Assembly: GCF_050433505.1 (NCBI RefSeq)
Contig: NZ_JBNPXC010000002.1
Location: 747,449 to 811,448 of the forward strand
Length of the DNA stretch: 64,000 bases
Origin: Methanobacterium_D oryzae
GTDB lineage: Archaea; Methanobacteriota; Methanobacteria; Methanobacteriales; Methanobacteriaceae
Direction of reading: 5' to 3'
Below the pieces are notes generated by a model. It was not told the DNA's origin. It was given only the letters and a program-made list of their open reading frames with translations, and made no database searches. The position numbers were made by a program, and so were the translations under genes. Shown piece by piece: positions 44,870 to 54,018 of this stretch. Position 1 is the first letter of the stretch, and every line of letters starts with the position of its first letter.

Positions 44870-47101
44870 ATGTTTACAGACAACTATATTAAGTTGAATG
44901 ACTGGCCAATTAAGAAATTTATTTGGTTGATACTAACAATACAATTAAGTCTTCTAGGCTTAATTGGTCTAGATTTTGCAGGAATTAATATCCCTTTTAT
45001 AAGAGAAGTTATTGCATCTATTTATCTTGCTTATGTACCTGGAATATTAATACTTAGAATTTTAAGATTGCATAAATTAAGTAATATAGAAACTCTATTA
45101 TATTCAGTCTCTACAAGTTTGGCTATTCTAATGCTCCTTGGTTTATTTATTAATTTTTCATTACCTTTTTTAGGCATTGAAAAGCCGATTTCATTCGTGC
45201 CGCTGTTATTATCAATAAATTTAGTTACATTTTTTCTTTTACTTTTAAGTTATTTTTTTGATAAAGAATTTATTCAACCTACTTTAAAAATTAAAATTTC
45301 TTCAAAACATTTATTTTTGTTATTACCTTTATTTTTGAGCATATTTGGAACTTATCTAATTAATTATTATGATAATAATCTGGGCATTGTTATCATGATT
45401 TTAATTATAGCCCTCATAATTTTACTGGTTGGATTTAAAAAGATTGATAGAAGTTTATATTCATTTGTTATCTTGATACTTTCCATTTCCCTATTATTTC
45501 ACAATTCTTTAATTTCAAATTATATTTCTGGATTTGATATTCAGAGGGAATATTTTTTAACTAAATTAGTTATTTATAATTTTAAATGGGAAACATTTCC
45601 TAATTTAGTTTCACTAACAGATTTAAATTCAATTTTGAGTATAACCATACTACCCTCCTATTTTTATCATATCTGTAACATAGATCTAGTATGGATATTT
45701 AAAATAATCTATCCATTAATATATTCTTTAGTTCCTCTAGGATTATTTGAATTATTTAAAAGAGAATTTAACAGTAAAATTGCTTTTTTTTCAGTTACTT
45801 ATTTTATAGTTTCTTACAGTTTCTTTTACAATATGATGCAACTAATGAGACAGTTAATAGCCGAAGTGTTTCTAGTGGCAATTATTTTACTGTTTTTAGA
45901 TACAAAAATGGATAAGAAATCCAGAAGTATTTTAATAATAATTTTTTTATTATCTCTAACAATGTCCCACTATGGTCTAGCACCTATTTTCTTAACAGTT
46001 CTAATTGGAGTTTATCTTCTACAATACGTATTTAATTTATACAAAAGGAATAAAATAAAGAGTAAACTAGATACAATTAACCTTACTATAGTCTTAATAT
46101 TTTTAACTATAGCACTTATTTGGTATATTTACAATAATAATTCATCTGTATTTATATCTATTTTAGGGATATTTGAACGTATATATAACTCTATATTAAC
46201 CAGTTTCTTAAGTTCAAACTCTACCCAAGCTTTAACCATTATTGGAATGAAAATTACCTTCTTTAATTCAATAACCAAATATCTATATCTTATAACTCAA
46301 TTTTTAATAGTAATTGGAATTATGGGTTTTTTATTCAACATAGGAAACATAAATAAAAGATTTAAAATGAAAAAAGAATATCTTTTCTTTGCAATTATAT
46401 TTCTGGGAATTTGTATACTATCTATACTGGTTCCAAATTTTTCTAGCCAATTAGACACTGTAAGAATGTTTCATATAACTATAATAATCCTATCGCCATT
46501 TTTTGTAATTGGATTTATAATAATTATAGAAAGAATTAATATATTGATAAAATCAGACAGAAGTTTTCAAATATTTAATATCAGTTCTATATTAGAAAGA
46601 TTTAATATATTGATAAAATCAAAGAGAAATTTTAATAAAACATTTAACATTATTTCTATATTTTTAATAGCATTTTTCTGTTTGAATACAGGATTAGTAC
46701 AGGAAATAGTAAAAGAACCATATAAACCAACAATGGCATTAAGTACTAATACTATGCCTCCCCTTTTTAATGAAAAGGATATTTCAAGTGCTGAATGGTT
46801 AAATAAATATAAGTATAATGAAAGTGACATTTATTCAGATATCAATGGTTTTGTGTTTCTAGGAGGATTTGTAGGTCCTAAATCTTTACTTTTAAGCTAT
46901 AGTCTTGATACAAATACATTCAACGATTTATCTATTAATTCTTATATATTCTTGAGGTCCAGTACCAATAATGGGACAATAAACGTTGTTCAAGATAGTG
47001 TAAATGGTAGTAGAGAAGGATTTATTGATCAAAAATTGTTAAACCCTATAACTAAGGGTAAAAATAGAATTTACGATAATAATGGAATTATATTATTTTA
47101 A
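44870..47101 (+). CDS. DUF2206 multi-spanning membrane protein
   Basis: This 743-aa membrane protein has many predicted helices and a short extracytoplasmic C-terminal part (SSAEWLNKYKYNESDIYSD, FLGGFVGPKSLLLSY). I assign it to DUF2206, a family of large methanogen membrane proteins, with the truncated paralogue at 1-1286. The layout (helical core plus soluble tail) resembles GT-C glycosyltransferases and polymerases; this is inference, and no DXD-type motif can be singled out with certainty. The start is likely ATG 44870, overlapping nothing but only 10 nt after the preceding stop. It sits between two GT4 genes. Confidence 0.8.
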   Translation: MFTDNYIKLNDWPIKKFIWLILTIQLSLLGLIGLDFAGINIPFIREVIASIYLAYVPGILILRILRLHKLSNIETLLYSVSTSLAILMLLGLFINFSLPFLGIEKPISFVPLLLSINLVTFFLLLLSYFFDKEFIQPTLKIKISSKHLFLLLPLFLSIFGTYLINYYDNNLGIVIMILIIALIILLVGFKKIDRSLYSFVILILSISLLFHNSLISNYISGFDIQREYFLTKLVIYNFKWETFPNLVSLTDLNSILSITILPSYFYHICNIDLVWIFKIIYPLIYSLVPLGLFELFKREFNSKIAFFSVTYFIVSYSFFYNMMQLMRQLIAEVFLVAIILLFLDTKMDKKSRSILIIIFLLSLTMSHYGLAPIFLTVLIGVYLLQYVFNLYKRNKIKSKLDTINLTIVLIFLTIALIWYIYNNNSSVFISILGIFERIYNSILTSFLSSNSTQALTIIGMKITFFNSITKYLYLITQFLIVIGIMGFLFNIGNINKRFKMKKEYLFFAIIFLGICILSILVPNFSSQLDTVRMFHITIIILSPFFVIGFIIIIERINILIKSDRSFQIFNISSILERFNILIKSKRNFNKTFNIISIFLIAFFCLNTGLVQEIVKEPYKPTMALSTNTMPPLFNEKDISSAEWLNKYKYNESDIYSDINGFVFLGGFVGPKSLLLSYSLDTNTFNDLSINSYIFLRSSTNNGTINVVQDSVNGSREGFIDQKLLNPITKGKNRIYDNNGIILF

Positions 47102-47136
47102 TATGTTGTAATAATCAATAAAAAAGGGAAATAATA

Positions 47137-48264
47137 ATGAAAAATGAAAAAAAAATTTGTTTTCTAGCTCCTACCTCATATTCACTTTTAAAAAATAAAA
47201 AAGAAAATATCAAAAATGTAATAGGTCCTGATATAGATCAAGTAACTTTAGCCCATGAATTATCCAAAAAAGGCTATAAAATTACTATAATTACCCATGA
47301 TGAAGGAGGACCTTCCCCCGAATTCATTAACAATATTAAAGTAGTAAAAATATATCCATCTAATTCAGAAATGAACTTATTATCAAAAATAAAGTATCTA
47401 TGGAAAGCATTTAAAAAATCTGATTCTGATATTTACTTCCATTATGGAGATTCCTTAGGAATTATATCAATATTTACATATTTAATGGGAAAAAGGAGTA
47501 TTTATAAAATTGCTTCTGATGTGTTATTAGATAGAAATCTTATTATTAATGAAATTAAAGAATTTAAAAGTTCTAAATTGAATTCTAGAGTTATAGGAAA
47601 CTGGATTGATATTAAGCTTTCCAATGCAATTTGTTTACAAAATCAGTACCAGTTTAAGATGCTTAAAAAAGGATATAATAAAAATGGCAATATAATTAAA
47701 AATCATATTAAAATAAATGACGTGTATTTAGATAAAAAGTCAGAAATTCCAGTAGTTTTATGGGTAGGTTCGATGGCTGAAGTTAAACAGCCGTGGTTAG
47801 TTATAGAACTTGCAAAAATGATGCCATCAATAAAGTTTCAGATGATAGGTGGTTATCAAGGTGATCCAACCCTATATAATTATATGAAAAAACAATCTGA
47901 AGAATTAAAAAATTTTGAGTTTTTGGGTGTTGTACCTTTTGATGAGATAGATTACTATTTTAATAAAGCATGGATCTTGGTAAATACTTCTATGTTTGAA
48001 GGATTTCCTAATTCATTTCTTCAAGCATGGATGAATTATATGCCCGTAGTAAGTATTAATGCAAATCCTGATGAAACAATAACTGATTATAATCTTGGAT
48101 TTTATTCAAGAAATTTAAAACAATTAAAAGAAGATTTAACCATTTTACTAAATGATGAGGATTTAATAAAAGAAATGGGAATAAATGGAAGAAAATATGT
48201 TGAAAACAATCATGATATTGAAAATGTACTTCCCAACTATATTAAATTATTCAATTCAATTTGA
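47137..48264 (+). CDS. GT4-family glycosyltransferase
   Basis: This 375-aa GT-B enzyme has IDQVTLAHELSKKGYKI in the N-terminal half, VLWVGSMAEVKQPWLVIELA at the start of the donor domain, FLGVVPFDEIDYYFNKAWILVNTS and FEGFPNSFLQAWMNYMPVVSIN as the EX7E-region equivalent (second Glu not obvious, with Gln at that place). GGGAAATAATA precedes the ATG. It is the last gene of the dense run 41242-48264. Donor and acceptor are unknown. Confidence 0.88.
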   Translation: MKNEKKICFLAPTSYSLLKNKKENIKNVIGPDIDQVTLAHELSKKGYKITIITHDEGGPSPEFINNIKVVKIYPSNSEMNLLSKIKYLWKAFKKSDSDIYFHYGDSLGIISIFTYLMGKRSIYKIASDVLLDRNLIINEIKEFKSSKLNSRVIGNWIDIKLSNAICLQNQYQFKMLKKGYNKNGNIIKNHIKINDVYLDKKSEIPVVLWVGSMAEVKQPWLVIELAKMMPSIKFQMIGGYQGDPTLYNYMKKQSEELKNFEFLGVVPFDEIDYYFNKAWILVNTSMFEGFPNSFLQAWMNYMPVVSINANPDETITDYNLGFYSRNLKQLKEDLTILLNDEDLIKEMGINGRKYVENNHDIENVLPNYIKLFNSI

Positions 48265-48682
48265 TTTTATATGAAAATTACGAAATTTTACTCAAATTAT
48301 GAATAAATTTTAATTATTCCTTTGGAATTTCTTTTAATATGTATTTAATTGATTTTTTCATTAAATCGATTATAAAATGTTATTCAAGCTCTATATAATA
48401 CTCAGTAAATTATTTATATTTTATAATACAAATAGCACATAAGTTAATGCTTCGGGTGAGTCCATCATTGAAATAGAATTCAAAAAAGATATACTAACTA
48501 TGCAAACAACTCCAAACTAAAAAATTTAATGATAAATTTAATTTATTAGCTGCCATCACGTTTCAGAGAATATAATAGATTTTTATGAATATTTGAATCT
48601 GATTTTAAATATTATTTAATGTATAAATAATTTATTTAGTGCAGTTAACATAAATACTAATTAAACAGTGATAGGAGCTAAA
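48265..48682. other. Spacer with possible short gene relic
   Basis: About 420 nt, mostly AT-rich. At 48441-48512 the plus strand encodes VNASGESIIEIEFKKDI and on to MQTTPN before a TAA, with codon use like a real protein end, but the frame is closed by a stop just upstream and has no start. It may be the remnant of a deleted gene. Confidence 0.4.
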
Positions 48683-49531
48683 ATGAAAAGATTATACAAT
48701 ACAGATATACTGATTATAACATTACTTACTGTTTTTTGTTTAATATCCCTAGTTATATCTGAATTGAATAATAATTATATTCAAATTATAGTTGAATATT
48801 TAATAGTACTATTTTTACCGGGTTATTCCATTTTAACGATTTTATTCCCTAGAACAAATGATTTTAAAGTCAAAAAGCGTTTAGCGCTAAGTTTTATATT
48901 GAGCATTTCAATTACACTTTTAATAGCCATATTATGGAATTACATTCCATCTGAAACTAGATTAACTTCAATTCTCATTTCCATTTCTATATTTACCCTT
49001 ATAATACAACCTATATCTTTTTTAAGGAGAAAACAAGTTTCTGAAAGTTTTAGTCTAAGTTTAACTGAACTTTTCAAAAGATTAATATCCTCATTTAAAG
49101 CAAAATCTCAAAGAAACAAGATTATTTCAATTGTTTTAACTATATTTATTTTTATTGGAATATTCACGACCGCTTATATCCTTTTATCACCTAAAGAAAG
49201 TGAAAAATTCACTGAATTCTATATTTTAGGTTCTAATGGTAAGGCTTATAATTACCCTACTAACTTAACTGTAACTCAAACAGGGACCGTTTACCAAGGC
49301 ATAGTAAATCATGAAGCAACCGATACAACTTACAAAGTAATTGTTAAATTTAACGGAACAATTATAAAAAATTATAAAATTTCTTTGAAGAGTAAGGAGA
49401 AGAAGGAAATTCCAGTAACATTTGTGACATCTAATCCTGGCCAAAATCAGAAACTGGAATTTTTTTTGTATAAGCTTCCAGATGATAAGAATGCTTATAG
49501 GTATCTGTTTCTGCAGATCGACGTTAATTAG
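48683..49531 (+). CDS. DUF1616 membrane protein
   Basis: This 282-aa protein has about five membrane helices in its first 175 residues, with EYLIVLFLPGYSILTILFPR and KKRLALSFILSISIT, the mark of DUF1616, and then an extracytoplasmic beta-rich domain (TEFYILGSNGKAYNYP ... YRYLFLQIDVN) that resembles an Ig-like fold. The family occurs beside glycosylation genes in methanogens but has no assigned activity that I know of. ATG 48683 has GGAG five nt upstream; GTG 48668 is in frame but precedes the ribosome binding site. Confidence 0.82.
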   Translation: MKRLYNTDILIITLLTVFCLISLVISELNNNYIQIIVEYLIVLFLPGYSILTILFPRTNDFKVKKRLALSFILSISITLLIAILWNYIPSETRLTSILISISIFTLIIQPISFLRRKQVSESFSLSLTELFKRLISSFKAKSQRNKIISIVLTIFIFIGIFTTAYILLSPKESEKFTEFYILGSNGKAYNYPTNLTVTQTGTVYQGIVNHEATDTTYKVIVKFNGTIIKNYKISLKSKEKKEIPVTFVTSNPGQNQKLEFFLYKLPDDKNAYRYLFLQIDVN

Positions 49532-49813
49532 AATTCATGAAAATATCTATGAATAGAAATCAATTACAAGAAATATTTGGATTCTATAATTTCTAAAAAC
49601 TTAATATAATCACATATATTAGTTACATAATGAATAAATAACTTTTAAATAGTTTAGTTTTCAAATAAACTTATAAATATTTTATTTTTAATTAGTTAAA
49701 AAAGTTTTATTCCTTTTTTTGTATATTAAATACCAATTTAATAAATTATATTTAAAATATCAACCATATTATTAATAAACTATTAATAGAATGTAATATA
49801 AAATAATAATATC

Positions 49814-50041
49814 ATGGACACTATAAACACACTAATAACAAATATAGTAAATAATGGTTTAATCATCGGGATTACTCTAATAGCATTTTTAGTTCTAAAA
49901 GAAGTGTTTAATGAAGATATCAACAAAAATGAGAAAATTCAGTCATTTATTACTGCAATAAATATTACAATAATTCCTTTATTCATAGTTTTCATGATTG
50001 TAGTGGCATATAAAGCAAATATGGTGCTCTCTAATTTATAA
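49814..50041 (+). CDS. Small two-helix membrane protein
   Basis: This 75-aa protein has two hydrophobic helices (NNGLIIGITLIAFLVLKEVF and ITAINITIIPLFIVFMIVVAY) separated by a charged, Asn/Glu/Lys-rich loop. No family is recognised. The charged loop and the position 92 nt before the OB-like/YdjM-like unit support a real gene. No strong ribosome binding site is visible. It could be an accessory subunit of the neighbouring membrane proteins. Confidence 0.5.
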   Translation: MDTINTLITNIVNNGLIIGITLIAFLVLKEVFNEDINKNEKIQSFITAINITIIPLFIVFMIVVAYKANMVLSNL

Positions 50042-50133
50042 AAATAGTTAGCTCATTAATTACCAATTTAAATCTATTTTAATTATAAATCAAGCTTTAT
50101 CAAGACATATAAATAAAATTTGAAGTTATTGAA

Positions 50134-50568
50134 ATGAAAATAGAAAGATTAATTTTAGGATTAATTTTCATATTAATGCTCTTTTTATTATGCCATAATT
50201 ATGCATTTAAGGGTTATTATCAGGATAATTCTGTAATTGATTTATTAAATTATTCAGAAAGTCAAATTATGATATACGGTCATATAACTGAAACATATAA
50301 CGATGGATTCGAAGTTTATAACATTAGAAATAAAGAAGTATACCATGTAAAAACAAACTTAAAATTAAACATGGGCACTGGCATTTACATTTTAGGAACT
50401 TTAGATTCAAATAAAGAAGTCACTATTATTAAAATTATGACATTTAAACATGAAGGTGTTATTAATGTTATTTTTAGATCTTTGCTTGGATTCATCATAT
50501 TTTTAATAGTTTTTTTAAAATTCTGGAAATTTGAACTTAAAAAAATGCTCTTTATAAGGAGAAAATAA
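50134..50568 (+). CDS. Two-helix membrane protein with OB-like extracytoplasmic domain (copy 2)
   Basis: This 144-aa paralogue of the protein at 4482-4940 has an N-terminal helix (LILGLIFILMLFLLCHNYAF), a middle beta domain (IMIYGHITETYNDGFEVYN ... GTGIYILGTLDSN) and a C-terminal helix with tail FRSLLGFIIFLIVFLKFWKF and IRRK. The middle domain has diverged more than the tail. The stop codon is immediately followed by the ATG of the YdjM-like gene, so the two are translationally coupled, as in copy 1. Function unknown. Confidence 0.62.
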   Translation: MKIERLILGLIFILMLFLLCHNYAFKGYYQDNSVIDLLNYSESQIMIYGHITETYNDGFEVYNIRNKEVYHVKTNLKLNMGTGIYILGTLDSNKEVTIIKIMTFKHEGVINVIFRSLLGFIIFLIVFLKFWKFELKKMLFIRRK

Positions 50569-51054
50569 ATGCCAGACTGGATTACACATGTATTAGTCGC
50601 TTGGAGTTTAACTACAGTTTTAGGGTTTAAATTTAAACAATTCAGCCAGCCAAATTCTGCAATAGTAATGTTGGGAGCTCTAATTCCAGATATATATAAA
50701 ATGAACTTATTATCTGATCAATTTGGAATTTATTTGAATGATTTTCTTACTCCAATACATCTTCCCATTGGTTCCTTATTTATTGCAGCTTTATTTTCTC
50801 TATTTTTTAGTGATAGGAAGTCAATTTTCTTATTCTTAATTATGGGAATTGCTACTCACTATATACTTGATTTATTATTATTTAGCGGTGGAATGGCAAT
50901 TTTCTATCCATTAAATCCATTAAAATTCCAAATAGGTATTATTTCTATTACAGACTTTAATATTACCTTAATATCAATTATTTTAGCATTCTTTGTATTT
51001 ATTGCTTATAAATGGTCGATGAAAAGAAAACAACATAAATTAGCTTTAAAGTAG
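50569..51054 (+). CDS. YdjM-like membrane metal-dependent hydrolase (copy 2)
   Basis: This 161-aa paralogue of the protein at 3994-4482 keeps all candidate ligands: MPDWITH (D3, H7), GALIPDI, PIHLPIGS and THYILDLLL. Four membrane helices and a basic C-terminus are predicted. AGGAG within the end of the upstream gene is the ribosome binding site. As for copy 1 the substrate is unknown; lipid-linked or phospholipid-like molecules are possible from the family link to phospholipase C, as inference. Confidence 0.75.
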   Translation: MPDWITHVLVAWSLTTVLGFKFKQFSQPNSAIVMLGALIPDIYKMNLLSDQFGIYLNDFLTPIHLPIGSLFIAALFSLFFSDRKSIFLFLIMGIATHYILDLLLFSGGMAIFYPLNPLKFQIGIISITDFNITLISIILAFFVFIAYKWSMKRKQHKLALK

Positions 51055-51105
51055 AAAAGGAACAATAAAGATTTAGTCAATCATTAAATCTATGATTAAA
51101 ATAGA

Positions 51106-52104
51106 TTATATCAAAATACGGTTTAAATCTCCCCTTAATCCACATAAATATAATTTTAATATATTAAAATCTTTAATATTTGCGTTTATCCTACTTAACT
51201 TATATAATTCATTAACTGAATTCTTTAAAAGTTGCATAGGGAAAACTGAAACAGAAGAAGTATAACCAAGATTTTCTACTAAAGAAGATAATTTTGCATT
51301 AAAATCACCATTGGGATAGGCAAAAGATTTAACTTCTGTTTCTAAATTTTCTTCTATGCATTTTTTAGAGTTTATTAGTTCCCATTTTGCTTTATCAATA
51401 CTAACATTGGTTAAAATAGGATGAGTTACTGTATGAGAACCAAATTCGATGCCATTTTTATTCATTTTTTTAATTTCATCCCATGATAAAAGATATTTTT
51501 TACCTAATTTTTCAGGGATAGTTACATCAGTTAAATTAATTAATTCCCCCATTACAGTTTCTTTTTTGTTATTGTCCATTTTTTTTAGTTTTTCTTGAAT
51601 ATTTAATCCTGCTAAGATTTTATCTTCATTACAACATAATTGATAAGCACCTATATGGTTTAGATCAATAGATTCCATGTCAGTATGAAATAAGGCATAG
51701 TTTATTTTATCCCACCAGAATAGATTTTTTTCTTCAACAGGTCCTGTAGCCAGGAATACTGTGGCTGGAGCATTATACTTTTTTAAAATAGGAAACGCAA
51801 CTTCATAATTGTCCTTATATCCATCGTCAAATGTTATTACAACGGCCTTTTCAGGAACATTTCCATTTCTAATCATTTCACTTAGGTTGCTAAGTGTAAC
51901 TATTTTGAAATTTTTGCTGAGATAATTGATATGATACTCAAATATCTTTTCACTTAGTGGATTAAGAGACCATTCATCAGTTTGCGGACCTACTCTGTGA
52001 TATGCTAATATGCTAATTTGGGATTTTGTTATTTTTCGTCTTAAATTACCATAGAAGCCAAAAATACCCGTTTTATTCATACATCCTATAAAATTGGTTA
52101 ACAT
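51106..52104 (-). CDS. Polysaccharide deacetylase (NodB domain)
   Basis: This 332-aa carbohydrate esterase family 4 protein would remove acetyl groups from N-acetylated sugars. Seen: ILAYHRVGP near the start, VVITFDDGYKDNYEVAFPIL (catalytic TFDDG), GSHTVTHPIL (metal-binding HxxxH), and FAYPNGDFN. There is no clear signal peptide, so its location is uncertain. ATG 52104 is chosen because AAGGAGAT lies five nt before it; ATG 52122 is in frame but lies upstream of that site. It is divergent from the FemAB-like gene at 52302. Confidence 0.9.
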   Translation of the reverse strand: MLTNFIGCMNKTGIFGFYGNLRRKITKSQISILAYHRVGPQTDEWSLNPLSEKIFEYHINYLSKNFKIVTLSNLSEMIRNGNVPEKAVVITFDDGYKDNYEVAFPILKKYNAPATVFLATGPVEEKNLFWWDKINYALFHTDMESIDLNHIGAYQLCCNEDKILAGLNIQEKLKKMDNNKKETVMGELINLTDVTIPEKLGKKYLLSWDEIKKMNKNGIEFGSHTVTHPILTNVSIDKAKWELINSKKCIEENLETEVKSFAYPNGDFNAKLSSLVENLGYTSSVSVFPMQLLKNSVNELYKLSRINANIKDFNILKLYLCGLRGDLNRILI

Positions 52105-52169
52105 GATAATCTCCTTATTCATCTAAATTAAGATTCTCTCATCATTTTTCTTTTTTGTGAAAGAGAAAA

Positions 52170-52195
52170 TATTAAGTATTACCATATATAATATA
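52170..52195 (-). promoter_or_regulatory. Possible glycan-cluster promoter element, divergent copy
   Basis: The minus strand reads TATATATGGTAATACTTAATA, close to the second half of the main element, some 65 nt before the deacetylase start at 52104. The gap 52123-52301 also has to contain the promoter of the divergent FemAB-like gene. Confidence 0.35.
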
Positions 52196-52301
52196 ATATT
52201 ATATATTATTATTAATTAATGTTTTTGTGGTCATAATATAAGATTTGATCATGAAACACAATATTTATCGAAAGAAGTTTATTAAAATGGAGATATAAAT
52301 T

Positions 52302-53324
52302 ATGGATTTGCGTATTGAAGCACTAAATGATGCCAATATTGATAAATGGGAAAGTTTTAACCATGAAATGAGTGAAGGAACTTTTTTTCACACTACTAAA
52401 TGGAAAAAAATTTTAGAATCATTAGGCCACACTCCACATTATTATATGGTTTTTTCAGGAGATGATGTAGTAGCCATATGTCCTTTTTTTGAAACCAATA
52501 TCAAAGGTTTTAAAGGAATTACACCGTTACCAGATTCAGATTATAATCACATAGTTATTAAAGAAAATAATAAGCACAATATCATAGATTTTATTAGAAA
52601 AGAATTAGAGTCAATGGCTAAAAAAAATTCATGGTCTTTTATAATATTAAACTCTTTAGATAAAAATTTCGAGGATAAATTAAGCACATCTTATTATCCC
52701 AATTTCTCAATGGGAACCATGGGCATCGACCTGGAGGATTTAAGCCCTACTAACATTTGGGACAAAGTTTTCACTGCCAAAAAAGCACAGAGAAGATATA
52801 TTAAAAGATTTGAAAAGGATGAATTTAAAATAAGATATATAGATTCAGTTGAAGATATTAAGACACTCTATGAGTATTATCTAAAGAATATTAGACATAT
52901 AAAAGGTACTGAATATCCGTATTCTCATTTTAAAGATTTATATAACCTTTATTTTCCAGATAACATGTATTTAACATTATTATATAAAAAAGACTTTATT
53001 GCTGGAGGATTTCTAAATTTCCTGGATGAATCCAAAAAAACCATGCACTCACGATATATAGCAATTAATCGTAATATGCCTAATAAATACCATGTTCAAT
53101 ATTATTTACTTTGGGAATCACTTAAAAAAGCTTATGAGCTGGAATGCAAGAGAATGTGTTTTGGAAGTAACGTAAAAGATCAAAATCATCCCGGTTATAA
53201 ATTAAAGAGAAACTTTGGGGCGGATTATAGGGATAACTATTCTGTTTTAATACCTACCTCAAAAATCTTTAAAATAGGCCATTCTGTTTTTAGATCAATT
53301 TATAAGGTGAAACAAGATGAATGA
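52302..53324 (+). CDS. FemAB-like aminoacyl/acyl transferase
   Basis: This 340-aa protein has the double GNAT fold of the FemAB family. Seen: EGTFFHTTKWKKILESLGH at the N-terminus, VAICPFFETNIKGFKGITPLP, and in the second half AGGFLNFLDESKKTMHSRYIAINR, YHVQYYLLWESLKKAYELECKRMCFGS. Family members add amino acids or acyl groups to cell-wall or exopolysaccharide precursors. GGAGAT precedes the ATG. The next gene starts inside its last eight bases, so both are coupled. The donor and acceptor are unknown. Confidence 0.82.
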   Translation: MDLRIEALNDANIDKWESFNHEMSEGTFFHTTKWKKILESLGHTPHYYMVFSGDDVVAICPFFETNIKGFKGITPLPDSDYNHIVIKENNKHNIIDFIRKELESMAKKNSWSFIILNSLDKNFEDKLSTSYYPNFSMGTMGIDLEDLSPTNIWDKVFTAKKAQRRYIKRFEKDEFKIRYIDSVEDIKTLYEYYLKNIRHIKGTEYPYSHFKDLYNLYFPDNMYLTLLYKKDFIAGGFLNFLDESKKTMHSRYIAINRNMPNKYHVQYYLLWESLKKAYELECKRMCFGSNVKDQNHPGYKLKRNFGADYRDNYSVLIPTSKIFKIGHSVFRSIYKVKQDE

Positions 53325-53937
53325 AAATTCTACATTTAGAAATTTGAAATATAAATATAGATTCTTTTTTACATTAGATTATCTCCTTAAAAAGATAGGG
53401 GTTAATTTCACCAAAGCTAACATTTATTCATTTAAATTAGATAATTTTGTTTTTAAAGAGCCTAAAATTAATAATGTTGTTATAAAAGAGTGTGAACTAG
53501 AAGATTTACCTAAATTTGGAGAATTAGAAGATCTATTTTTAAAAGACATGCAGAATGGCCATATTTTAGTAGCTGCATTTTTAGATGATCAATGGGTTGG
53601 TTATAATTGGGCAAGTCTAAAACCAATAGAAGTGGAAGAAGTAGAACGATTTATACATTTTGATGGAGCTTATCTATATAGGGCCTATGTTAAAGAAGAG
53701 TACAGGCAAATGGGAATAAATAGGGGGATATTATATTTTACCCTAAATCAAATTAAAAACAAATATAAAAAAAATGAAGCATATGCCATTACTGAAACTG
53801 CTAACTTACCAGCAAATAGAGCTTTAGCAGGTTTAAAATTTTCTAAAGTGGGTATTATTAACTATTCTAGAATTTTTTTATGGAAAAAATATGAAGAAAA
53901 CATTAATAATAACACAGTCACTTTATTAGAGAATTAG
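53317..53937 (+). CDS. GNAT-family N-acetyltransferase
   Basis: This 206-aa protein has a GNAT-type core: MQNGHILVAAFLDDQWVGYNW, then GAYLYRAYVKEEYRQMGINRGILYF as the acetyl-CoA binding motif A region and ETANLPANRALAGLKFSKVG near the end. AAGGTGA within the preceding gene serves as ribosome binding site. A close paralogue follows at once (54019-54650), broken by a frameshift. In this context it probably acylates an amino sugar or a FemAB product. The number of A bases at 53767-53774 (eight) keeps this copy in frame. Confidence 0.82.
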   Translation: MNENSTFRNLKYKYRFFFTLDYLLKKIGVNFTKANIYSFKLDNFVFKEPKINNVVIKECELEDLPKFGELEDLFLKDMQNGHILVAAFLDDQWVGYNWASLKPIEVEEVERFIHFDGAYLYRAYVKEEYRQMGINRGILYFTLNQIKNKYKKNEAYAITETANLPANRALAGLKFSKVGIINYSRIFLWKKYEENINNNTVTLLEN

Positions 53938-54018
53938 ATTCTATTTTACAAAGGATTTAGATAAAGATAGAATCATTTGAACACTTTTTCACTTTATTAG
54001 ATAAGATAAAGATAAAAA

